DNA from: an uncultured Lachnospiraceae bacterium
Lineage (GTDB): Bacteria > Bacillota > Clostridia > Lachnospirales > Lachnospiraceae
Direction of reading: 5' to 3'
Length of the DNA: 5,192 nucleotides
NCBI GenBank assembly: GCA_947594335.1
Contig: CANQEC010000187.1
Location: 1-5,192 of the forward strand
The notes beneath the pieces are model-generated. The model worked only from the letters and a program-made list of their open reading frames with translations, was not told the DNA's origin and did not search any database. Positions 1-5,192 of the stretch are shown here, piece after piece. The stretch's first letter is position 1. The number at the start of each line of letters is the position of its first letter. Both the position numbers and the translations under genes were made by a program.

Positions 1-612
1 TTTGAGGCGCCCCACAATGTATTTACTAATTATAATCTTGTCCAGGAAGGGATTAAGTTCCGGAATTATCCAAGAACCTATTCGGATGAATATCTCGCGC
101 AGAACGGACATTATCAGTTTGCGCAGGACGGCGCTCCCGTGACTCTTGACGGCGGGGAGGACGCGGTTGTGGTCGTACCGGGATATGAGTATAACAGCGC
201 CTATTTCACGTACGACAGCTCGACGGGGAAATATTCCAGGTATCAGTACGGCGGCCCGCAGATTGACATGATGACAGGGAACGGACTTACCTACACGAAT
301 ATCATTCTTCAGTACTGCCCGTGGGAACCGTTCGATGAAAACGGCTATCTGAATATCGATGTGACTGCCGGAGGAGAAGGAAAATATATCACAAACGGAA
401 AAGCGATTGATATCACATGGAAGAAGGACGCAGTTGACAAAGAGGACGTGTTTGCCGAGGAGAATTTTGGCGTGACGCACTACTATGATCTGGACGGAAA
501 TGAGATCACGCTCAATCAGGGAAAGACATGGGTGTGCATTATTCTGGATTCCGAGAGCGGGCAGGTTGCCCTTTATCCCGATACCGATTCTTTTGCAAAC
601 AGCGGAAATTAA
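1..612 (+). CDS. DUF3048 (YerB-like) putative lipoprotein, C-terminal part
   Basis: The reading frame is open from the first base to the TAA at 610-612, giving 203 residues; the start and any lipoprotein signal peptide lie outside the window. The first stretch (residues 3-12, APHNVFTNYN) resembles the APHN-type motif late in the DUF3048 N-terminal domain. Residues about 65-180 look like the family's C-terminal domain: a Tyr-rich strand (YDSSTGKYSRYQYGG), then TNIILQY, then GKYITNGKAIDITWKK, and finally YYDLDGNEITLNQGKTWVCI. Bacillus subtilis YerB is the named relative; family members are usually exported and membrane-anchored, and their biochemical role is not established. The GTG at 139 is an internal valine, not a start, because family-like sequence continues upstream of it. 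The gene ends 12 nt before the flippase gene, so the two are probably co-transcribed. The family call is from remembered sequence patterns; I am fairly confident of it, but function is unknown. Confidence 0.8.
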   Translation, partial: FEAPHNVFTNYNLVQEGIKFRNYPRTYSDEYLAQNGHYQFAQDGAPVTLDGGEDAVVVVPGYEYNSAYFTYDSSTGKYSRYQYGGPQIDMMTGNGLTYTNIILQYCPWEPFDENGYLNIDVTAGGEGKYITNGKAIDITWKKDAVDKEDVFAEENFGVTHYYDLDGNEITLNQGKTWVCIILDSESGQVALYPDTDSFANSGN

Positions 613-614
613 GC

Positions 615-619
615 AGAGG
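615..619 (+). promoter_or_regulatory. Ribosome binding site for the flippase gene
   Basis: AGAGG lies 5 nt before the GTG at 625, in the 12-nt gap after the upstream stop. It supports GTG as the start codon. The encoded N terminus, a short basic stretch followed by the first membrane helix, matches what the family normally shows, and no nearby in-frame ATG offers a better choice. Confidence 0.6.
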
Positions 620-624
620 TTATT

Positions 625-2286
625 GTGAAAAGTAAAAGAACAAGCAGTAAAAACTATCTGGTTCAGGGGTCGATACTGGCTGCCGCTTCGATCATCGCCA
701 AGATCATCGGCATGATTTACAGGTTCCCGCTGACAAATATTCTCGGGGATACGGGAAACAGCTATTATTCGACCGCAAATGAGATTTACAACATCATTCT
801 GATGATATCGTCATTCAGCCTGCCTCTGGCGGTTTCCAAGCTGGTGTCCGAGCGGCTGAACCGCAGAGAATACCGGAATGCGCACAGAGTTTTTCTGTGC
901 GCGGTCCGCTTTGCTGTCGTTGCCGGAGGCATTGCAGCGCTCCTGACGTATCTGCTGGCGGGGGTCATTACGAAATATGTAATGTCCTTCGAACTTGCGG
1001 TACACGCGCTGCGCGTGCTTGCCCCGGCGATCCTGATCTGTGCGATCGTGGGAGCTTTCCGCGGGTATTTTCAGGGGTATTCCACCATGGTGCCCACGGC
1101 GGTGTCCCAGGTGCTGGAACAGATCGTAAACGCGGCGGTAACTCTCATCTGCGCGGGCATCATGTACAAATACGGGATGTCTCTTGCGGCTGACGGGGGA
1201 AGCGAGCTGCTTGGCCCGGCGTGGGGCGCGGCCGGAGGAACGTTCGGAACGGTTGTAAGCCTTACTGTGGCGATGCTCTTTATGATGATGATCTATCTCG
1301 GGAAAAAGAGTACGATCAGGGCGCAGATGCGCAGGGATCATACGGAGAGGCGGGAATCAAGAAAAGAGATTTACCATGTGCTGGCCCTCACGATCCTGCC
1401 GATTGTTTTAAGCACTGTTCTTTACAATATCACGAATGTGGCGGATCAGGGTATATTCAACAAGGTGCTGCGCAGCCAGGGATACACCGAAGGACAATAC
1501 GGGACGATCTGGGGTATCTATACAGGAAAATTCAGGGTTCTGATGAATGTGCCGTTATCGCTGGCTTCCTGTCTGGCCCCGTCGATGGTTCCCAGCCTTG
1601 CCGCGGCGGTACAGCGGCGGAGAAGATGGGACGCGGTGGACAAGGTGCAGACATCCATACGTTTTACGATGCTGCTGACAATTCCGAGCGCAGTGGGTAT
1701 GGCGGCGCTTGGCGGACCGATCATCCAGCTGCTGTTCCCGAGTACAAAAGAGGGACTTCCCCTTGCGGCGGGAATCATGCAGGCAGGGGCGCTGATGACG
1801 ATCTTTTATGGCCTTTCAACGCTTACGACCGGTATTCTGCAGGGACTCGGGAAGCTGAGGCAGCCTCTGATTAACTGTGCGGTTTCGCTCGTATTTCATT
1901 TTATCCTGCTGTACTTCCTTCTGACGACGGCGAATCTGAATATCTATGCCGTGATTTACGCCAACATCTTTTTTGCGGTTATGGTCAGCGTTCTGAACGG
2001 GCTGGCGATTGGCCGGTTCCTGAATTACCGCCAGGAGATATGGAGGACGTTTGTTATCCCGGTAGTCGCGTCCGTCATCATGGGAGCAGGAGCGTACATT
2101 GCGTATCTGGGAGTAAACAAACTGTTCGGCAATGCGTTTGCAACCTGCGTCGGTATTCTGGTCGGCGTTATTATCTACTGTGTGGGACTTGTATCCTTCA
2201 GGGGAATCACGCTCGAAGAGATCGCGGCGATGCCGAAAGGACATCTGATTATTAAATTCATAAGAAAGCTTGGGCTGCTCAGATAG
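625..2286 (+). CDS. SpoVB/YtgP (MurJ-like) polysaccharide or lipid II flippase family protein
   Basis: A 553-residue polytopic membrane protein of the MOP (MATE/polysaccharide exporter) superfamily, starting with GTG. A basic N terminus (KSKRTSSKN) is followed by the first helix (residues about 12-32) and then RFPLTNILGDTGNSYYSTANEIY, which is typical of the SpoVB/YtgP subgroup. Further family marks are RGYFQGYSTMVPTAVSQVLEQ (146-165, Arg146 leading) and the stretch around 292-325 (GTIWGIYTGKFRVLMNVPLS, then PSMVPSLAAAV). ILQGLGK lies at 404-410. Hydrophobic runs at roughly 53-75, 91-115, 127-148, 160-182, 200-225, 250-270, 343-371, 381-403, 414-434, 438-463, 472-495 and 503-524 are compatible with about 13-14 helices. 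A charged cytoplasmic loop occupies 227-249. In B. subtilis, relatives are SpoVB (spore cortex) and YtgP/MurJ (lipid II flipping); sequence alone does not decide which applies here. Its neighbour upstream is an envelope lipoprotein; proB starts 24 nt downstream. Confidence 0.88.
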   Translation: MKSKRTSSKNYLVQGSILAAASIIAKIIGMIYRFPLTNILGDTGNSYYSTANEIYNIILMISSFSLPLAVSKLVSERLNRREYRNAHRVFLCAVRFAVVAGGIAALLTYLLAGVITKYVMSFELAVHALRVLAPAILICAIVGAFRGYFQGYSTMVPTAVSQVLEQIVNAAVTLICAGIMYKYGMSLAADGGSELLGPAWGAAGGTFGTVVSLTVAMLFMMMIYLGKKSTIRAQMRRDHTERRESRKEIYHVLALTILPIVLSTVLYNITNVADQGIFNKVLRSQGYTEGQYGTIWGIYTGKFRVLMNVPLSLASCLAPSMVPSLAAAVQRRRRWDAVDKVQTSIRFTMLLTIPSAVGMAALGGPIIQLLFPSTKEGLPLAAGIMQAGALMTIFYGLSTLTTGILQGLGKLRQPLINCAVSLVFHFILLYFLLTTANLNIYAVIYANIFFAVMVSVLNGLAIGRFLNYRQEIWRTFVIPVVASVIMGAGAYIAYLGVNKLFGNAFATCVGILVGVIIYCVGLVSFRGITLEEIAAMPKGHLIIKFIRKLGLLR

Positions 2287-2293
2287 CAGTCCC

Positions 2294-2298
2294 GGAGA
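2294..2298 (+). promoter_or_regulatory. Probable ribosome binding site for proB
   Basis: GGAGA stands 12 nt before the ATG at 2311, a slightly long spacing. No other purine-rich site lies nearer except a weak TTGGAA. The same CGGAGACA octamer recurs at 2321-2328 inside the coding sequence, so the Shine-Dalgarno-like motif is repeated on both sides of the start codon. No alternative in-frame ATG, GTG or TTG exists between 2311 and the first conserved strand of the kinase, so ATG 2311 is the only reasonable start. Confidence 0.45.
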
Positions 2299-2310
2299 CA
2301 TTTTGGAACG

Positions 2311-3207
2311 ATGGAGACAACGGAGACAACAGAAACGATAAAAACAACAGAAACAGAAGAAGAGAAAACAAGGGAATATTTAAAGGACAAACGGCGGATC
2401 GTAGTGAAGATCGGAAGCTCCTCGATCACGCATGAGGAAACAGGGGCGCTGAATCTTACAAAGCTTGAGGTTCTGGTACGCGAACTCTGTGATCTGAAGA
2501 ATATGGGGAAGGACGTGATACTGGTATCCTCGGGGGCGATCGCGGTGGGACGGCAGGCAGTCGGATTCCATCACAGACCCAAAAAACTCGCTGAAAAACA
2601 GGCCTGCGCGGCAATCGGCCAGGCTCAGCTGATGATGATCTATCAGAAGCTGTTCAGCGAATACGGACATAGAGCAGCCCAGATCCTGATGACCAAGAAC
2701 ACGATGATCAACAATCTGAACCGCAAAAACGCCTCCAATACATTTGAGGAGCTTCTTGCGATGGGGGCGATCCCGATCGTCAATGAAAATGATACGGTAT
2801 CCACCTATGAGATCGAATTCGGTGATAACGATACGCTCTCGGCGATTGTCGCGGCGCTTCTGAAAGCGGATCTGCTGATCCTGCTGTCGGATATCGACGG
2901 ACTTTATACGGATGATCCGCACACCTGTCCGGACGCGAGGTTTATCGATACGGTGGAGAAGGTTGACGAAGAACTGATGCAGATGGGAAAGGGAAGCAGC
3001 AGCAGCGTTGGAACGGGCGGCATGGCTACCAAGCTTTCCGCGGCGAGGATTGCCACATCAGCCGGCGCCGACATGATTATTGCGAACGGAGAGGATTTCC
3101 ATATTCTGCACAAGATCGTGCAGGGGAAAAAGCTGGGAACACTGTTCAGGGGACAGCATGACAGGGATTTTTATCTGATCGATATTCTGGAGGAAGATAA
3201 TTTATGA
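2311..3207 (+). CDS. proB: Glutamate 5-kinase, short form without PUA domain
   Basis: Glutamate 5-kinase phosphorylates the gamma-carboxyl of L-glutamate with ATP to give gamma-glutamyl phosphate, the first step of cytoplasmic proline synthesis. The 298-residue protein is one amino-acid-kinase domain: VVKIGSSS at 31-38 (Lys33, Gly35, Ser36), LVSSGAIAVG at 71-80, PIVNENDTV at 155-163, FGDNDTLSA at about 170-178, LLSDIDGLYTDDP at 191-203 and GTGGMATKL at 234-242 (Lys241). All expected glutamate- and nucleotide-binding motifs are present. The chain ends soon after KKLGTLF, so the C-terminal PUA domain of the approximately 367-residue E. coli enzyme is absent; short ProBs of this kind are known in Firmicutes. 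Unusual is the first 20 residues, a Thr/Glu-rich repeat (METTETTETIKTTETEEEKT) preceding the normal beginning at about KDKRRIVVKIG. The stop overlaps the next start (ATGA), suggesting coupled translation. Confidence 0.96.
   Translation: METTETTETIKTTETEEEKTREYLKDKRRIVVKIGSSSITHEETGALNLTKLEVLVRELCDLKNMGKDVILVSSGAIAVGRQAVGFHHRPKKLAEKQACAAIGQAQLMMIYQKLFSEYGHRAAQILMTKNTMINNLNRKNASNTFEELLAMGAIPIVNENDTVSTYEIEFGDNDTLSAIVAALLKADLLILLSDIDGLYTDDPHTCPDARFIDTVEKVDEELMQMGKGSSSSVGTGGMATKLSAARIATSAGADMIIANGEDFHILHKIVQGKKLGTLFRGQHDRDFYLIDILEEDNL
2314..2358 (+). repeat. Imperfect 9-bp tandem repeat at the 5' end of proB
   Basis: Five imperfect copies of a 9-bp unit occur in frame: GAGACAACG, GAGACAACA, GAAACGATA, AAAACAACA and GAAACAGAA, at 2314, 2323, 2332, 2341 and 2350. 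They encode ETT, ETT, ETI, KTT and ETE. The stretch is purine- and A-rich, unlike the more balanced neighbouring coding sequence. Because the unit is a multiple of three, copy-number change would lengthen or shorten the ProB head without breaking the frame. Confidence 0.75.
3189..3194 (+). promoter_or_regulatory. Ribosome binding site for the DUF896 gene, inside proB
   Basis: GGAGGA, a strong Shine-Dalgarno match, lies 9 nt before the ATG at 3204 and within the last codons of proB. Together with the ATGA overlap it fixes the start of the small gene and indicates translational coupling to proB. Confidence 0.75.
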
Positions 3208-3422
3208 ATGAGGCGAAGCTTCAGAGAATCAACGAGCTGGCAAGGAAATCAAAGACCAAAGGCCTGACAGAAGCGGAGCGCGAGGAGCAGGCGCTGCTCA
3301 GGAAGGAGTACATAGAGGCAATCCGGCGGAATCTCCGCGGGCAGCTTGACCGGATCGATGTGATAAATCCGGACGGAACAATAGAGAATCTGGGGGAAAA
3401 ATATGAAAAAAGAGGACATTAG
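3204..3422 (+). CDS. DUF896 (YnzC-like) small protein
   Basis: A 72-residue hydrophilic, charged protein of the DUF896/YnzC family. The family pattern is clear: KLQRINELARKSKTKGLTEA at residues 5-24 (two-helix hairpin with the KxxRINELA start), then EQALLRKEYIEAIRRNLRGQ at 28-47 (LRKEYIxxxR), and a short tail IDVINPDGTIENL resembling the I-D-P-x-G of B. subtilis YnzC. B. subtilis YnzC (about 77 residues) forms a helical hairpin and its gene sits in the SOS-associated yneA-yneB-ynzC cluster; no biochemical function is established for the family. Here it sits between the two proline enzymes, overlapping proB by 4 nt and the downstream gene by 20 nt (3403-3422), so it is embedded in this operon. 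There is no signal peptide or membrane segment. The family is convincing; any link to proline or folate is only contextual. Confidence 0.92.
   Translation: MNEAKLQRINELARKSKTKGLTEAEREEQALLRKEYIEAIRRNLRGQLDRIDVINPDGTIENLGEKYEKRGH
3392..3397 (+). promoter_or_regulatory. Ribosome binding site for the fusion gene, inside the DUF896 gene
   Basis: GGGGGA sits 5 nt before the ATG at 3403 and inside the coding sequence of the DUF896 gene. An in-frame TAG at 3382-3384 closes the frame upstream, so ATG 3403 is the first available start for the fusion protein. Confidence 0.6.
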
Positions 3423-5192
3423 AAAACTGGTGTTTGCCAGAAGAAAAGAACAGCTCAAGCAGGAGCTTGAGGCAAAGAGCCGCACGATCTGTGAGACGAT
3501 CATTCAGATGGAGGATTTTCAGAAGGCCTCTTCCGTTTATGTCTATATGGATTATAATGCGGAAGTCATGACCCGCGGGATTATTGAGGAAGCATGGAAG
3601 CAGGGGAAGAAGGTAGCTGCGCCGAAGGTGGAAGGCGATACCATGTCATATTATTACATAACTTCCTATGATGCCGTGAAGCCCGGATATTTCGGGATAC
3701 CGGAACCGGAAGCGAAAAATCCGGCGAATGATGAGGACGCTCTGGTGATCATTCCGGGGGTCGGCTTTGACGGGAACCGCCACCGCTGCGGCTACGGAAA
3801 AGGTTTTTATGACAAATTTCTGGCAGCGCACCCGTTCCATCCGACAATAGCCGCCGCGTTTGAATTTCAGATCATGGATGAAGTGGTGAGCGATGTATTT
3901 GACATCTGTCCGAAGTATCTGGTGACGGAGGAGCGCATCATCGCCGATCCGGATGTCCTGCTTGCGAATATCGGGAAAAAGGCAAAGCGCGCGGAACCTC
4001 TGATCAGAAATCTTTCCTCAGCGGATAAAGACAGGGCGCTTCTCGCGGCTGCGGACGCGCTTGAAAAGCGGCGCGAAGAAATCTTTGAGGCAAACCGCGC
4101 TGATATACGCATAGCGCGCGAAAATAATATGAAAGAGGGACTTGTCGACAGGCTGATGCTGGATGATGCCAGGATCAGGGGAATGTCGGAAGGACTGCGT
4201 CAGATTGCTTCCCTGGATGATCCGATCGGCGAGGTGATCGGGATGAAAAAGCGGCCCAATGGCCTTCTGATTGGACAAAAACGTGTGCCGCTCGGCGTGA
4301 TCGGCATTATCTATGAATCAAGACCGAATGTGACGTCCGATGCTTTCGGACTCTGCTTTAAGACCGGAAACGCAGTGATCCTTAAAGGCGGGAGCGACGC
4401 GATCCATTCCAACCGGGTGATTGTTTCCATTATCCGGGATGCCCTGAAAGACTGCGGTATTGCCGCGGATGTGATTCAGCTGATCGACGCGGCGGACCGT
4501 GAGGTTACCTCCCGTTTCATGAAACTGAAACAGTATGTGGACGTGCTGATCCCGCGGGGAGGCGCAGGGCTGATCAGGGCGGTTGTTGAGAACAGCACGA
4601 TCCCGGTGATTGAGACAGGAACCGGAAACTGCCATATTTATGTGGACGACAGCGCGGATCTTGACATGGCGGTTTCGATCATCAATAATGCGAAGACACA
4701 GAGGATCGGCGTATGCAACGCATGCGAATCGCTGGTCGTTCACAGGGATATCGAGAAAGAACTTCTTGGAAAGCTGAAGCAGAAGCTGGATGAGCATAAG
4801 GTTGAGCTGCGCTGCGACAAGGAAGCGCTCGCCTGTATTGAAGGCGGCGTGGCGGCCACGGAGCAGGACTGGGGGACAGAGTACCTGGATTATATTCTCT
4901 CGGTGAAGACCGTATCCTCCCTGGAGGAAGCGATCGCGCATATCAACCGCTACAATACCGGCCATTCCGAGGCGATCATCACGAAGGATTACGCGCATGC
5001 AATGAAATTCCTGGATGAGATCGATGCGGCGGCGGTCTATGTCAATGCCTCGACGCGGTTTACCGACGGTTTTGAATTTGGTTTCGGCGCGGAGATCGGT
5101 ATCAGCACCCAGAAGCTGCACGCGCGCGGACCGATGGGACTGCTTGCGCTGACCACGACGAAATTCATTATTTTCGGAGACGGCCAGGTGCG
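3403..5192 (+). CDS. proA: Fused 5-formyltetrahydrofolate cyclo-ligase / glutamate-5-semialdehyde dehydrogenase (ProA), 3' end cut
   Basis: One uninterrupted frame of 596 codons plus 2 nt carries two enzymes. Residues 1-182 are a full cyclo-ligase (MTHFS/YgfA type), which uses ATP to turn 5-formyl-THF into 5,10-methenyl-THF: basic N-terminal helix, VYVYMDYNAEV at 45-55 (Glu54 at the usual folate-contacting position), KKVAAPKV at 69-76, GIPEP at 98-102, and the signature GFDGNRHRCGYGKGFYD at 121-137. Residues about 184-597 are ProA, the NADPH-dependent reductase of gamma-glutamyl phosphate: VPLGVIGIIYESRPNV at 295-310, KTGNAVILKGG at 320-330, IPRGGAGL at 383-390, catalytic Cys438 in GVCNACE, and VNASTRFTDG at 547-556, followed by QKLHARGPMGL at 570-580. 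The end (FGDGQVR) aligns with the end of E. coli ProA (417 residues), so probably only a few residues are missing. Cyclo-ligase (ERIIAD) passes straight into the ProA start (ANIGKKAKRAE) without linker. No in-frame ATG lies between 3874 and 4129, arguing against a separate proA start. Confidence 0.93.
   Translation, partial: MKKEDIRKLVFARRKEQLKQELEAKSRTICETIIQMEDFQKASSVYVYMDYNAEVMTRGIIEEAWKQGKKVAAPKVEGDTMSYYYITSYDAVKPGYFGIPEPEAKNPANDEDALVIIPGVGFDGNRHRCGYGKGFYDKFLAAHPFHPTIAAAFEFQIMDEVVSDVFDICPKYLVTEERIIADPDVLLANIGKKAKRAEPLIRNLSSADKDRALLAAADALEKRREEIFEANRADIRIARENNMKEGLVDRLMLDDARIRGMSEGLRQIASLDDPIGEVIGMKKRPNGLLIGQKRVPLGVIGIIYESRPNVTSDAFGLCFKTGNAVILKGGSDAIHSNRVIVSIIRDALKDCGIAADVIQLIDAADREVTSRFMKLKQYVDVLIPRGGAGLIRAVVENSTIPVIETGTGNCHIYVDDSADLDMAVSIINNAKTQRIGVCNACESLVVHRDIEKELLGKLKQKLDEHKVELRCDKEALACIEGGVAATEQDWGTEYLDYILSVKTVSSLEEAIAHINRYNTGHSEAIITKDYAHAMKFLDEIDAAAVYVNASTRFTDGFEFGFGAEIGISTQKLHARGPMGLLALTTTKFIIFGDGQV
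3952..3975 (+). other. Domain junction between cyclo-ligase and ProA
   Basis: Residues about 184-191 (DVLLANIG) join the two domains. The cyclo-ligase fold is expected to finish at about TEERII (175-180), and ProA proteins normally begin with a short leader followed by a helix like GKKAK. The join therefore adds essentially nothing and loses nothing from either enzyme. There is no Shine-Dalgarno-plus-ATG arrangement; the ATG visible in 'ggatgtcc' at 3949-3951 is out of frame. Confidence 0.7.

Noticed and set aside
139..612. GTG at 139 as the start of a 157-residue gene
   Set aside because: The same frame is open back to base 1 and residues before 139 (APHNVFTNYN and following) fit the DUF3048 family, so 139 is an internal valine.
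811..2301. Minus-strand open frames and a plus-strand alternative frame (1221-1874) within the flippase gene
   Set aside because: All overlap a clear 553-residue membrane protein; their composition is low-hydrophobic and Arg/Gly/Cys-rich, with no family resemblance or ribosome binding sites.
2380..2922. Minus-strand open frame of 180 codons opposite proB
   Set aside because: It is antisense to conserved kinase motifs and has no recognisable domain; treated as a shadow.
3403..3422. A-rich run around the 20-nt overlap as a programmed frameshift site between the DUF896 gene and the fusion gene
   Set aside because: The A6 run directly follows the downstream ATG, a good ribosome binding site is present and the DUF896 protein is complete, so ordinary re-initiation explains the arrangement.
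3922..4129. Separate proA start (GTG at 3922 or ATG at 4129) instead of a fusion
   Set aside because: GTG 3922 falls inside the cyclo-ligase C terminus. ATG 4129 would remove about 58 residues of the conserved ProA N-terminal region. Neither gives a normal ProA, whereas the continuous frame joins two complete enzymes.
4318..5121. Long minus-strand open frame of 267 codons opposite proA
   Set aside because: It lies wholly antisense to strongly conserved ProA sequence, is rich in Arg, His and Asp as expected for the reverse complement of a coding region, and shows no recognisable domain.

Overview
The window is a single co-directional block of five genes on the + strand with almost no non-coding DNA. 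Base composition is moderate and slightly GC-rich. The proteins are of a Gram-positive, low-GC-lineage type: a YerB/DUF3048 lipoprotein, a SpoVB/YtgP-type flippase, a ProB without PUA domain and a YnzC/DUF896 protein. This points to a Firmicute, most likely class Clostridia and perhaps Lachnospiraceae. That assignment rests on protein style, not on a marker gene.

Layout: (1) 1-612 is the C-terminal part of a DUF3048 (YerB-like) protein whose start lies upstream of the window. (2) 625-2286 is a multi-pass membrane protein of the MATE/MOP flippase superfamily (SpoVB/YtgP-MurJ type), 12 nt downstream. (3) 2311-3207 is proB, glutamate 5-kinase, with a repetitive Thr/Glu-rich N-terminal head and no PUA domain. 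(4) 3204-3422 is a 72-residue DUF896 (YnzC-like) protein that overlaps proB by 4 nt (ATGA). (5) 3403-5192 starts inside the DUF896 gene (20-nt overlap) and is open to the window's right edge. It encodes one polypeptide with a complete 5-formyltetrahydrofolate cyclo-ligase followed, with no linker or stop, by an essentially complete glutamate-5-semialdehyde dehydrogenase (ProA).

ProB and the ProA half catalyse the first two committed steps of proline synthesis from glutamate. ProB makes the labile gamma-glutamyl phosphate and ProA reduces it to glutamate-5-semialdehyde, which cyclises to pyrroline-5-carboxylate. No proC is visible. The overlapping starts suggest translational coupling of proB, DUF896 and the fusion gene. 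The two upstream genes belong to cell-envelope families and may share the transcript, since no intergenic space is large enough for an obvious independent promoter or terminator.

The most noteworthy item is the in-frame fusion of a folate-salvage enzyme to ProA. Next are the DUF896 gene wedged between the two proline enzymes and the repeat-derived head of ProB. I see no mobile element, RNA gene, CRISPR array or phage-related sequence.
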